From NCBI RefSeq assembly GCF_010548275.1, contig NZ_JAAGLT010000030.1:1-64000 (forward strand): DNA of 64,000 nucleotides. Direction: 5' to 3'. Position numbers and translations under genes: made by a program. The notes below the pieces were generated by a model that saw nothing but the letters and a program-made list of their open reading frames with translations, was not told the origin of the DNA and made no database searches. This document shows positions 50,460 to 59,679 of this stretch, piece after piece (within the stretch, counting starts at the first letter, position 1; every line of letters begins with the position of its first letter). The stretch comes from Streptomyces sp. SID12488 (GTDB lineage Bacteria > Actinomycetota > Actinomycetes > Streptomycetales > Streptomycetaceae).

Positions 50460-52010
<1,551 letters not shown>

Positions 52011-52097
52011 GGGCAGGCCAATCAATGAGGTGGGTCGGGAAAGGCCGTGCGGGTGGCGCGTTGGGGGATGCGCACAGGACACCCGGAGGAGTCCTGA

Positions 52098-52132
52098 CCC
52101 TCTCCCCGGCTACCTGAACGCCGGGGAGAGGG
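52098..52132. terminator. hairpin between the LLM oxidoreductase and permease genes
   Basis: A perfect 13-bp inverted repeat, CCCTCTCCCCGGC (52098-52110) and its complement (52120-52132), has a 9-nt loop. Both flanking genes read on the minus strand, so this is an intercistronic hairpin that would reduce permease transcription or stabilise the upstream message. Confidence 0.75.
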
Positions 52133-52179
52133 AGATGGTGGGGACGTGCGGGACGTAACACGGCAACCGGTGTGCGTCG

Positions 52180-53199
52180 TCAGGCGTTGACGGCCGGGAT
52201 GACCGTCGACCCGTAGGCGTCGATGACGGCTTCCTGGGCGTCGTGCATGTCGTAGAGGGCGAACTGGTCGACGCCGAGCTCACGCAGCTTGTTGAGCTTC
52301 TCGATGTGCATCTCGGGGGTGCCGATGACGCAGAACCGGTCGACGATCTCGTCGGGCACGAACTGGGTGTCGGGGTTGTCGGCCCGTCCGTGGTGGGAGT
52401 AGTCGTAGCCCTCACGGGCCTTGATGTAGTCCGTGAGTTCCTCGGGTACGGCGGCGGAGTGCTCGCCGTACTTCGACACCAGGTCGGCGACGTGGTTACC
52501 GACCATCCCGCCGAACCAGCGGCACTGGTCGCGGGCGTGGGCGAGCGCCTCGGGCGAGTCGTCCTCGGTGATGTACGCGGGGGCGGCGACGCAGATCTTC
52601 ACCTCGGACGGGTCACGTCCGGCGGCGACGGCCGCGTCCTTCACCGTCTTGACCATGTACTCGGTCAGATAGAGGTCGGAGAGCTGGAGGATGAACCCGT
52701 CGGCCTCCTCGCCCGTCATCTTGAGCGCCTTCGGGCCGTACGCGGCCATCCAGACGGGGAGTTCGGCACCCGGCCGCACCCACGGGAACTTGATCACCGT
52801 GCCGCCGAGGTCGGCCTCGTCGCCGCGACCGAGCGAGCGGATGACCTTCATCGCGCCGCTGATCCGGGCCAGGGTGTTGGGCGTACGGCCGGCGACTCGC
52901 ATCGCGGAGTCGCCGCGGCCGATGCCGCACACCGTGCGGTTGCCGAACATGTCGTTGAGGGTGGCGAAGGTGGAGGCGGTGACCTCCCAGGTGCGGGTGC
53001 CCGGGTTGGTGACCATCGGGCCGACCGTCAACTTCTCGGTGCTGGAGAGGATCTGACTGTAGATCACGAACGGCTCCTGCCACAGCACGGCGGAGTCGAA
53101 GGTCCAGCCGTACGTGAAGCCGTTGCCCTCGGCGCGCTGCATCAGCTCGATGACACGCGAGGCCGGCGGGTCGGTCTGCAGGACGAGGCCGAAGTCCAT
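52180..53199 (-). CDS. LLM-class flavin (F420-type) oxidoreductase
   Basis: A 339-aa luciferase-like monooxygenase-fold protein. TYGWTFDSAVLWQEPFVIYS, VGPMVTNPGTRTWEVTASTF, LNDMFGNRTVCGIGRGDSAM and AAYGPKALKMTGEEADGFIL are typical of F420- or FMN-dependent members. The tight link to dihydropyrimidinase (16 bp) suggests an oxidative or reductive step on a pyrimidine or hydantoin, possibly in place of or beside dihydropyrimidine dehydrogenase, which is absent from the window. The assignment is by fold, not by reaction. Confidence 0.9.
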   Translation of the reverse strand: MDFGLVLQTDPPASRVIELMQRAEGNGFTYGWTFDSAVLWQEPFVIYSQILSSTEKLTVGPMVTNPGTRTWEVTASTFATLNDMFGNRTVCGIGRGDSAMRVAGRTPNTLARISGAMKVIRSLGRGDEADLGGTVIKFPWVRPGAELPVWMAAYGPKALKMTGEEADGFILQLSDLYLTEYMVKTVKDAAVAAGRDPSEVKICVAAPAYITEDDSPEALAHARDQCRWFGGMVGNHVADLVSKYGEHSAAVPEELTDYIKAREGYDYSHHGRADNPDTQFVPDEIVDRFCVIGTPEMHIEKLNKLRELGVDQFALYDMHDAQEAVIDAYGSTVIPAVNA

Positions 53200-53215
53200 T
53201 AGCGCTGCTCCTAGT

Positions 53216-54619
53216 TCAGATCAGGTACTGACAGGTGGAGCGGGGGGTGTAGACGCCGTGACCCGCGCGCCCGGTGAACTCCCGCTCGGTGATGACGAGT
53301 TCGCCGCGCGAGAGCACGGTCTCGACGCGGCCGGTGAGCCGCTTGCCCTCGTACGCCGAGTAGTCGACGTTCATGTGGTGCGTCTCGGCGGAGACGATCT
53401 GCTCGGCCGTGGGGTCGTAGATGACGACGTCGGCGTCGGCGCCCGGGGCGATGGTGCCCTTCTTCGGGTAGAGGCCGAACATCCGGGCCGGGGTGGCGCA
53501 GGCGATCTCGATCCAGCGACGGCGGCTGATGTGCCCGTCGACGACACCCTGGTGGAGGAGGTCCATGCGGTTCTCGACACCCGGAAGCCCGTTGGGGATC
53601 TTCGAGAAGTCGCCGCGGCCCAGCTCCTTCTGCCCCTCGAAGCAGAACGGGCAGTGGTCCGTGGAGACGACCTGGAGGTCGTTGGTCCGCAGGCCCCGCC
53701 AGAGCGCGGCCTGGTGGTCCTTGGGGCGAAGCGGCGTGCTGCACACGTACTTCGCGCCCTCGAAGTCCGGCTCCGCGAGGTTGTCGGTGGACAGGAACAG
53801 GTACTGCGGGCAGGTCTCGCCGAAGACGTTGAGGCCCTCGTCACGTGCCCGTGCCAGCTCGGCGACCGCCTCCTGCGCCGAGACGTGGACGACGTACAGG
53901 GGCGCGCCCGCGACCTGCGCGAGCTTGATGGCTCGGTGCGTGGCCTCGGCTTCGAGGAGGGCCTTGCGGACCTCGCCGTGGTAGCGGGGGTCGGTCTCGC
54001 CCCGGGCCAGCGCCTGCTCCACCAGCACATCGATGGCGATGCCGTTCTCGGCGTGCATCATGATCAGCCCACCGTTCTCGGCGGAGCGCTGCATGGCGCG
54101 CAGGATCTGGCCGTCGTCGCTGTAGAAGACGCCCGGGTAGGCCATGAACTGCTTGAAGGAGGTGACACCCTCCTCGACCAGCAGGTCCATCTCCTTGAGC
54201 GTGTCCTGGTTCACGTCGGAGACGATCATGTGGAAGCCGTAGTCGATGGCGCAGTTGCCGTCGGCCTTGGCGTTCCAGGTGTCGAGTCCGTCGCGCAGCG
54301 ACTGGCCGACGCTCTGCACGGCGAAGTCGATGATCGTGGTCGTACCGCCCCAGGCGGCGGCCCGGGTGCCGGTCTCGAAGGTGTCGGAGGCGGCCGTACC
54401 GCCGAACGGCAGTTCCATGTGGGTGTGCGCGTCGACACCGCCGGGGATGACGTACTTCCCGGTGGCGTCTATGGTCCGCTCGGCCGTCCAGGCCTCGGCG
54501 GTGGCGCTTCCGCTGGTGGCGAGGGCGGCGATTCGGCCGTCCTCGATGAGGACGTCGGCGTGGATCTCGTCCGACGCGGTGATGACTAGGCCACCCCGGA
54601 TGACGGTACGGCTGCTCAT
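53216..54619 (-). CDS. dihydropyrimidinase / D-hydantoinase
   Basis: A 467-aa amidohydrolase that opens dihydrouracil or hydantoin rings. The binuclear metal site is shown by VDAHTHMELPF, the carbamylated Lys in SFKQFMAYPG, MHAENG, YVVHVSA and VVSTDHCPF. CATPARMFGLYPKKGTIAPG is the C-terminal family signature. GGAG lies 10 nt before the ATG at 54619. It lies between nitrilase 1 and the LLM oxidoreductase on the same strand. Confidence 0.96.
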   Translation of the reverse strand: MSSRTVIRGGLVITASDEIHADVLIEDGRIAALATSGSATAEAWTAERTIDATGKYVIPGGVDAHTHMELPFGGTAASDTFETGTRAAAWGGTTTIIDFAVQSVGQSLRDGLDTWNAKADGNCAIDYGFHMIVSDVNQDTLKEMDLLVEEGVTSFKQFMAYPGVFYSDDGQILRAMQRSAENGGLIMMHAENGIAIDVLVEQALARGETDPRYHGEVRKALLEAEATHRAIKLAQVAGAPLYVVHVSAQEAVAELARARDEGLNVFGETCPQYLFLSTDNLAEPDFEGAKYVCSTPLRPKDHQAALWRGLRTNDLQVVSTDHCPFCFEGQKELGRGDFSKIPNGLPGVENRMDLLHQGVVDGHISRRRWIEIACATPARMFGLYPKKGTIAPGADADVVIYDPTAEQIVSAETHHMNVDYSAYEGKRLTGRVETVLSRGELVITEREFTGRAGHGVYTPRSTCQYLI

Positions 54620-54670
54620 GAAATTACGCTCCGCTGGTTGTGTCGAAAGGTGCGGGTCGTTTGTGGTTGC

Positions 54671-54729
54671 TCGCGCCCCGCGGCGGAGCCGCAAATGGAC
54701 GCTGCCCCGCGCCCCTTGCGGGGCGCGGG
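54671..54729. repeat. REP-like palindromic element
   Basis: Between nitrilase 1 and dihydropyrimidinase lie two palindromes: GCGGC-GGA-GCCGC (54680-54692) and CCCGCGCCCC-TTGC-GGGGCGCGGG (54706-54729, perfect 10-bp stem). The string of GC-rich palindromes with AAATGGACGCTG between them resembles dispersed intergenic elements common in Streptomyces genomes. It could also terminate or attenuate transcription. Confidence 0.55.
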
Positions 54730-54746
54730 TACGGACGGTCGACTTG

Positions 54747-55589
54747 CTACGGCGCGGTCAGGGGGCCGTATGCGTCCGGGCGGCGGTCGCGGAAGAACTG
54801 CCAGCGGTCGCGGACCTCGCGCAGCTTGGCCAGGTCCAGGTCGCGGACGACGAGTTCGGTCTCCTTGTCGCTGGCCACCTCGCCGACGAACTGCGCCTCC
54901 GGGTCCACGAAGTACGAGGTCCCGTAGAAGTCGTTGTCGCCCAGTTCCTCGACACCGACCCGGTTGATCGCGCCGACGAAGTACTCGTTGGCGACGGCCG
55001 CCGCGGGCTGCTCCAGCTGCCACAGGTAGGCGGACAGACCGCGCGACGTGGCCGACGGGTTGAAGACGATCTCGGCGCCTTCGAGGCCGAGCGCACGCCA
55101 GCCCTCCGGGAAGTGCCGGTCGTAGCAGATGTAGACGCCGATCTTGCCCACGGCCGTGTCGAAGATCGGCCAGCCGGCGTTCCCCGGGCGGAAGTAGAAC
55201 TTCTCCCAGAAGCCCGCGACCTGCGGAATGTGGTGCTTGCGGTACTTGCCGAGGTACGAGCCGTCGGCGTCGATCACGGCGGCCGTGTTGTAGAGGACGC
55301 CGGGCTGCTCCTCCTCGTACATCGGCAGGACGAGGACGATGCCCAGTTCCCTGGCGAGCGCCTGGAAGCGCTTGACGATCGGGCCGTCCGGGATCTGCTC
55401 GGCGTACTCGTAGAACGCCTTGTCCTGCACCTGGCAGAAGTAGGGGCCGTAGAACAGCTCCTGGAAGCACATGACTTGAGCACCCTGCGCCGCGGCGTCG
55501 CGGACCGCCTGCTCGTGGACCTGGATCATCGACTCCTTGTCGCCCGTCCAGGCAGTCTGGAAAATGGCGGCGCGAATCACCCTGCTCAT
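54747..55589 (-). CDS. nitrilase-superfamily beta-ureidopropionase / N-carbamoyl amidohydrolase (1)
   Basis: A 280-aa C-N hydrolase with the Glu-Lys-Cys triad: FQELFYGPYF (Glu), GKYRKHHIPQ (Lys) and VYICYDRHFPEGW (Cys). It converts N-carbamoyl-beta-alanine or N-carbamoyl amino acids to the free amino acid, CO2 and ammonia. It is closely similar along its length to the second copy at 58664-59506, differing for example in AGFWEKFYFRPG against KGFWEKYYFKPG. A duplicated CACGGTGTCAC motif lies upstream. Confidence 0.93.
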   Translation of the reverse strand: MSRVIRAAIFQTAWTGDKESMIQVHEQAVRDAAAQGAQVMCFQELFYGPYFCQVQDKAFYEYAEQIPDGPIVKRFQALARELGIVLVLPMYEEEQPGVLYNTAAVIDADGSYLGKYRKHHIPQVAGFWEKFYFRPGNAGWPIFDTAVGKIGVYICYDRHFPEGWRALGLEGAEIVFNPSATSRGLSAYLWQLEQPAAAVANEYFVGAINRVGVEELGDNDFYGTSYFVDPEAQFVGEVASDKETELVVRDLDLAKLREVRDRWQFFRDRRPDAYGPLTAP

Positions 55590-55651
55590 CGGGACCTCCG
55601 GTCACTCGGTGTACGCCGAGCCTAGGAAGCCTGGAGAGCGGGTTTGAGTTG

Positions 55652-55694
55652 CACGGTGTCACGCCTGCGGACGTCCGGCGTTCCACGGTGTCAC
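55652..55694. promoter_or_regulatory. paired direct repeats CACGGTGTCAC upstream of nitrilase 1
   Basis: Two identical 11-mers at 55652-55662 and 55684-55694 are 32 bp apart, about three helical turns, so they face the same side of the DNA. They lie 63-105 bp upstream of the nitrilase start in the 189-bp gap after the PucR gene. This arrangement suits an activator such as PucR. Confidence 0.5.
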
Positions 55695-55778
55695 CCTGGC
55701 GTCGGCCCATGTTTCACCACTGTTTTCCCTGGTCCTCTGATGTTTCGGAGCGGTAAGACGGAGCGCTGGAGAGAGCGG

Positions 55779-57347
55779 TCATCGGCCTTGCTGGGCGTCG
55801 TGCGCGAGGAGCGCGATATGCACGGACGCGGCCTGCTCGAAGTCGTCGAGATCGAGCCCGAGCCGCGTCTCTATCGCTTCCAGCCGCCGGTAGAGCGCGG
55901 GCCTCGAGACATGATGCAGTTGCGCGGTACGTGATTTGTTGCGCCCGGTGGCGAGATAGGTCCGCAGTACGGGCAGCAGTTCCGACTCGCCCTCGGTCCC
56001 GCACAGCAGCCCGTCCAGCTCCCGCTCCGCGAACGCCTGGACGTGCGGATCGTCCCGCAGCAGCCGGACCAGCCCGCGCAGCCGTACGTCCCGCAGGTGC
56101 ACCAACACCGGCAGCTCCTGCCCCGCCGGCGTGTCCGCGACGGCGGCGGCGACGTGGAGTGCCTCGCGCAGTCCGGTGGGTACGTCGTCCCAGTTGGCGA
56201 GTGCCTCGGCGGCGGCCACGACGGTCCGGCCGCCACCGGTCTCGGTGCGCAGCCGGAGCGCGAAGTGCGCGGCGAGCGCCTTGGCGTCCTGGTCCCGGGC
56301 GAGGCTCAGCAGTACGGCGGTGGCGTCGTCGGCCAGCTCGGCGACCAGTCCCGGCAGTCCCAACAGCCGCAGTACGCGGTCGAGTTCGGCGGGGTCGCCG
56401 TCCCGTACGACGAGCGGCACGAAGGTACGCCGGTTGACGGGCAGCCCGGCCGCCCGCGCGCGCGGCAGCAGCTGCCGGGCCGGTACGACTCCGCTCACCA
56501 GGTCCGTCAGCAGACTCTGCGCGGACTGCTCCTCCCAGGTGTGCACGGAGCCCCCGAGCATGCGGTGCAGGACGAGTGCCTCGGCGCCCCGGTCGGCGAG
56601 CAGCCGCCCGGTGGCGGCGTCACCGCGGTACCCGCACAGCACGATCCGCCCCCAGCGTTCCCCGCGCCCGCCCAGCTCGGCCCGGATCCACCCGTCGCCC
56701 TCACTCCCGCCGGCCTGCCTGGAGATCCGCTCCCAGTCCCGCAGCACGTCGTCGACGGCCGACCGCTCCCCCGCCGTGGCGAGGACCCGATGGGCGAGGT
56801 TGGTGACGACGACGGGGCAGGCACTGTGGGAGGCGACCTCGTCGAGGAGGTTCTGCAGCGGGGCGCCGGAGGTGATGAGCCCCGTGAGAGCGGTCCGCAC
56901 CGCCTCGGACAGGCTCACTGCGGCGAACTTCCGTCGTACCAGCCGGGACTGGACCTCTTCCGTCAACTCCGCGAAGGGGAAGGGCCGGTGGAGCACCACC
57001 ATCGGCAGCCCGCACCGCTCGGCCGCTCGTCGCATGACGTCCGGCGGCGCCGGAAAGGCACGGCCGAGCCCGAGGACGACGGCGGCGGCCTCCGCCCGGT
57101 GCAGCGAGCGGATGTACTCGACCTGGGCCTCTTCGTCCCCCGCGAGCAGCACCCCGGTCGTGAGGATCATCTCACCGCCGCTGAGCATCACACCGACGTC
57201 GGCCGCCTCGGCGACATGCACCCAGCGCACGGCCCGGTCGAGCTGGCCGGCGCCGGCCACCACCTCGGGCTCGCCTGCGAGCACCCGTTCCAGGCCGAGG
57301 ACCTGGCGGACCGACAGGGCGGGTTCCAAGGTGGTGGTCGTGAGCAT
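55779..57347 (-). CDS. PucR-family transcriptional regulator
   Basis: A 522-aa regulator with the N-terminal PucR domain (LSVRQVLGLERVLAGEPEVV, AVRWVHVAEAADVGVMLSGG, EMILTTGVLL). A GGDEF-like central region follows. The C-terminal HTH is LATGRNKSRTAQLHHVSRPA then LYRRLEAIETRLG. PucR-type proteins activate purine or pyrimidine catabolism in response to pathway intermediates. It lies in the middle of the pyrimidine/hydantoin cluster, 33 bp downstream of the aminotransferase, and is probably its local regulator. Confidence 0.92.
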   Translation of the reverse strand: MLTTTTLEPALSVRQVLGLERVLAGEPEVVAGAGQLDRAVRWVHVAEAADVGVMLSGGEMILTTGVLLAGDEEAQVEYIRSLHRAEAAAVVLGLGRAFPAPPDVMRRAAERCGLPMVVLHRPFPFAELTEEVQSRLVRRKFAAVSLSEAVRTALTGLITSGAPLQNLLDEVASHSACPVVVTNLAHRVLATAGERSAVDDVLRDWERISRQAGGSEGDGWIRAELGGRGERWGRIVLCGYRGDAATGRLLADRGAEALVLHRMLGGSVHTWEEQSAQSLLTDLVSGVVPARQLLPRARAAGLPVNRRTFVPLVVRDGDPAELDRVLRLLGLPGLVAELADDATAVLLSLARDQDAKALAAHFALRLRTETGGGRTVVAAAEALANWDDVPTGLREALHVAAAVADTPAGQELPVLVHLRDVRLRGLVRLLRDDPHVQAFAERELDGLLCGTEGESELLPVLRTYLATGRNKSRTAQLHHVSRPALYRRLEAIETRLGLDLDDFEQAASVHIALLAHDAQQGR

Positions 57348-57380
57348 GACGGTCTTCCTTGCTGTGGTCCTGCTGTGGTG

Positions 57381-58667
57381 TTACTGGACGCAGCTCCTCA
57401 GAGCACGTTCGAGAATCGCGGCGCCCTCCTCGGCCTCCGCGACGGTGAGCGACAGTGGCGGTGCGATGCGCAGCGCGCTGGTGTTGTGGCCGCCGCCCTT
57501 GCCGAGGAGCAGCCCTTCCTCCCGGGCCGCTTCGAGCACGGCGGCGGCGGTCTCCGGGTCGGCGGTGTCGGTGCCCGGCTTCACCAGCTCGACGCCGATC
57601 ATCAGCCCGCGCCCACGGACCTCCCGTACGCCCGGAAGCTGCGCGGCGACGGCCCGGAGCCGTTCGATGAGCAGTCCGCCGACGCGCCGGGCGTTGCCCT
57701 GGAGGTCGTGTTCCAGGAGGTAGGTGAGGTTGGCGAGGCCGGCGGCCATGGTGATCTGGGTGCCGCCGAAGGTGGAGATGGAGTTGGAGTCGAGGCAGTT
57801 CATGATCTCGGCGCGGGCCACGACCCCGCCGATGGACATGCCGTTTCCGATGCCCTTGGCGAAGGTGATGATGTCCGGCGGACCGTTCTCCGCGTGTGCC
57901 TGCCAGCCCCAGAAGTGCTCGCCGGTGCGGCCCCAGCCGGTCTGCACCTCGTCGGCGATCCAGAGGATGCCGCGTTCCTGGAGCACCTGGCGGAAGGCCG
58001 CGTACAGCCCGTCGGGCGGCGAGGTGAAGCCTCCGACGCCCTGGATGGGCTCAGCGATGAGGGCCGCGGGCGGGCGGACGTGCCCGAGCAGGTCCTCCAG
58101 GTCGGCGACGCACGCGGCGATGAAGTCGTCGTCGCTCAGATCGGCGTACGGACCACGGGTGCGGACGCCACCGTGGACGTACAGGGTCTGGAGCGGGGAC
58201 AGGGAGGTCGGGGACCAGCCCTTGTTGCCGGTGATGCCGACCGTGCTGAAGGAGCGACCGTGGTAGCTGTTGCGCATCGCCAGGATCTGGTTGCTGCGCC
58301 GGTAGGAGGTGGCGAGGAGGAGTGCCGTGTCGTTGGCCTCCGTCCCGGAGGTGGTGAAGAAGACGCGTGCGTCCGGGATGCCGGACAACTCCGCGACGCG
58401 CTCGGCGAGTTCGACCATCGGCCGGTTGAGGTAGAGCGTCGACGAGTGGATGATCCGCCCGGCCTGTTCGCTCACCGCCTTGGTGATCTCGGGCAGCGCG
58501 TGCGCGGTCATCGTGGTGAGGATGCCGCCGAAGAAGTCGAGGTACCGCTTCCCGGCCGCGTCCCACACGTACCGGCCCTCGCCGTGGGTGATCTCGATCG
58601 GGTCCGCGTAGTAGAGGGCGAGCCAGTCCGGCAGAACCGCCTTGTGACGCCCGTACAGATCGCTCAC
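57381..58667 (-). CDS. class III aminotransferase (beta-alanine/3-aminoisobutyrate:pyruvate type)
   Basis: A 428-aa PLP enzyme. FFGGILTTMTAHALPEITKA, SGTEANDTALLLA, AEPIQGVGGF, LWIADEVQTGWGRTG and the Lys in ITFAKGIGNGMS are the key motifs. AGXT2-like members transfer the amino group of beta-alanine or 3-aminoisobutyrate to pyruvate or glyoxylate. It is the logical last step after the ureidopropionase. The GTG start overlaps the stop of nitrilase 2 by 4 bp, so the two products are made together. Confidence 0.93.
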   Translation of the reverse strand: MSDLYGRHKAVLPDWLALYYADPIEITHGEGRYVWDAAGKRYLDFFGGILTTMTAHALPEITKAVSEQAGRIIHSSTLYLNRPMVELAERVAELSGIPDARVFFTTSGTEANDTALLLATSYRRSNQILAMRNSYHGRSFSTVGITGNKGWSPTSLSPLQTLYVHGGVRTRGPYADLSDDDFIAACVADLEDLLGHVRPPAALIAEPIQGVGGFTSPPDGLYAAFRQVLQERGILWIADEVQTGWGRTGEHFWGWQAHAENGPPDIITFAKGIGNGMSIGGVVARAEIMNCLDSNSISTFGGTQITMAAGLANLTYLLEHDLQGNARRVGGLLIERLRAVAAQLPGVREVRGRGLMIGVELVKPGTDTADPETAAAVLEAAREEGLLLGKGGGHNTSALRIAPPLSLTVAEAEEGAAILERALRSCVQ

Positions 58668-59506
58668 GGCTGCACCAGCCCCTCGTACGCGTCCGGCCGC
58701 CGGTCCCGGTAGAAGGCCCACTGCTGCCGGACTTCCTCGATGAGATCGAAGTCGAGATCCCGCACGACGAGTTCCTCGTCCTTGTCGCTCGCGACCTCGC
58801 CGACGAACTGGCCGCGCGGGTTCACGAAGTACGAGGTCCCGTAGAAGTCGTTGTCCCCGTACTCCTCCTGGCCGACCCGGTTGATGGCGGCGATGAAGTA
58901 CTCGTTGGCGACGGCCGCGGCGGGCTGCTCCAGCTGCCACAGGTGGGAGGAGAGGCCCCGGTGGGTCGCGGACGGGTTGTAGACGAGCTGCGCGCCGTTC
59001 AGACCGAGCTGACGCCAGCCCTCCGGGAAGTGCCGGTCGTAGCAGATGTAGACGCCGATCTTCCCCACTGCCGTCTCGAAGACGGGCCAGCCGAGATTTC
59101 CGGGTTTGAAGTAGTACTTCTCCCAGAACCCCTTGACCTGCGGAATGTGGTGCTTGCGGTACTTGCCGAGGTAGGTCCCGTCGGCGTCGATCACGGCCGC
59201 GGTGTTGTAGTAGAACCCGGACTGCTCGACCTCGAACACGGGTACGACGATGACCATGCCGGTCTCGCGCGCCAGCTCCCGCATACGGGTGACGGTCGGC
59301 CCGTCGGGCACGGGCTCGGCCCAGCGGTAGTGCTCGGGCTCCTGGACCTGGCAGAAGTACGGGGCGTTGAAGACTTCCTGGAATCCGATGACCTTGGCGC
59401 CCTGCCGGGCGGCCTCACGGGCGTGCTCCACATGTTTGGCGACCATGGACTCGGTGTCACCGGTCCAGGTGGCCTGAACCAGAGCGGCACGTACGACGTT
59501 GGCCAT
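58664..59506 (-). CDS. nitrilase-superfamily beta-ureidopropionase / N-carbamoyl amidohydrolase (2)
   Basis: A 280-aa paralogue of the protein at 54747-55589 with the same Glu-Lys-Cys residues (FQEVFNAPYF, GKYRKHHIPQ, VYICYDRHFPEGW). Differences concentrate in the N-terminal third and the C-terminal helix. It is the first gene of the minus-strand run and is coupled to the aminotransferase. A CTACG...CGTAG palindrome lies at about 59540. Keeping two copies suggests different carbamoyl substrates, for example from uracil and thymine. Confidence 0.93.
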   Translation of the reverse strand: MANVVRAALVQATWTGDTESMVAKHVEHAREAARQGAKVIGFQEVFNAPYFCQVQEPEHYRWAEPVPDGPTVTRMRELARETGMVIVVPVFEVEQSGFYYNTAAVIDADGTYLGKYRKHHIPQVKGFWEKYYFKPGNLGWPVFETAVGKIGVYICYDRHFPEGWRQLGLNGAQLVYNPSATHRGLSSHLWQLEQPAAAVANEYFIAAINRVGQEEYGDNDFYGTSYFVNPRGQFVGEVASDKDEELVVRDLDFDLIEEVRQQWAFYRDRRPDAYEGLVQP

Positions 59507-59679
59507 GACCTGTTCCTTCCGGCTGGACGTCAGAGAGCCTCTACGCCCGTAGACAGAGGTCGTAGGGGCTTGAAAGTAAGCCTCCGGAGGAGCCTTGCCA
59601 AGACCATCGCCGTTAACCCGCGGAGTCGATCACGTTTCACACCCCGGTGGGCGAGTCGCAGGCAGCCGGGTCAGCCCGG

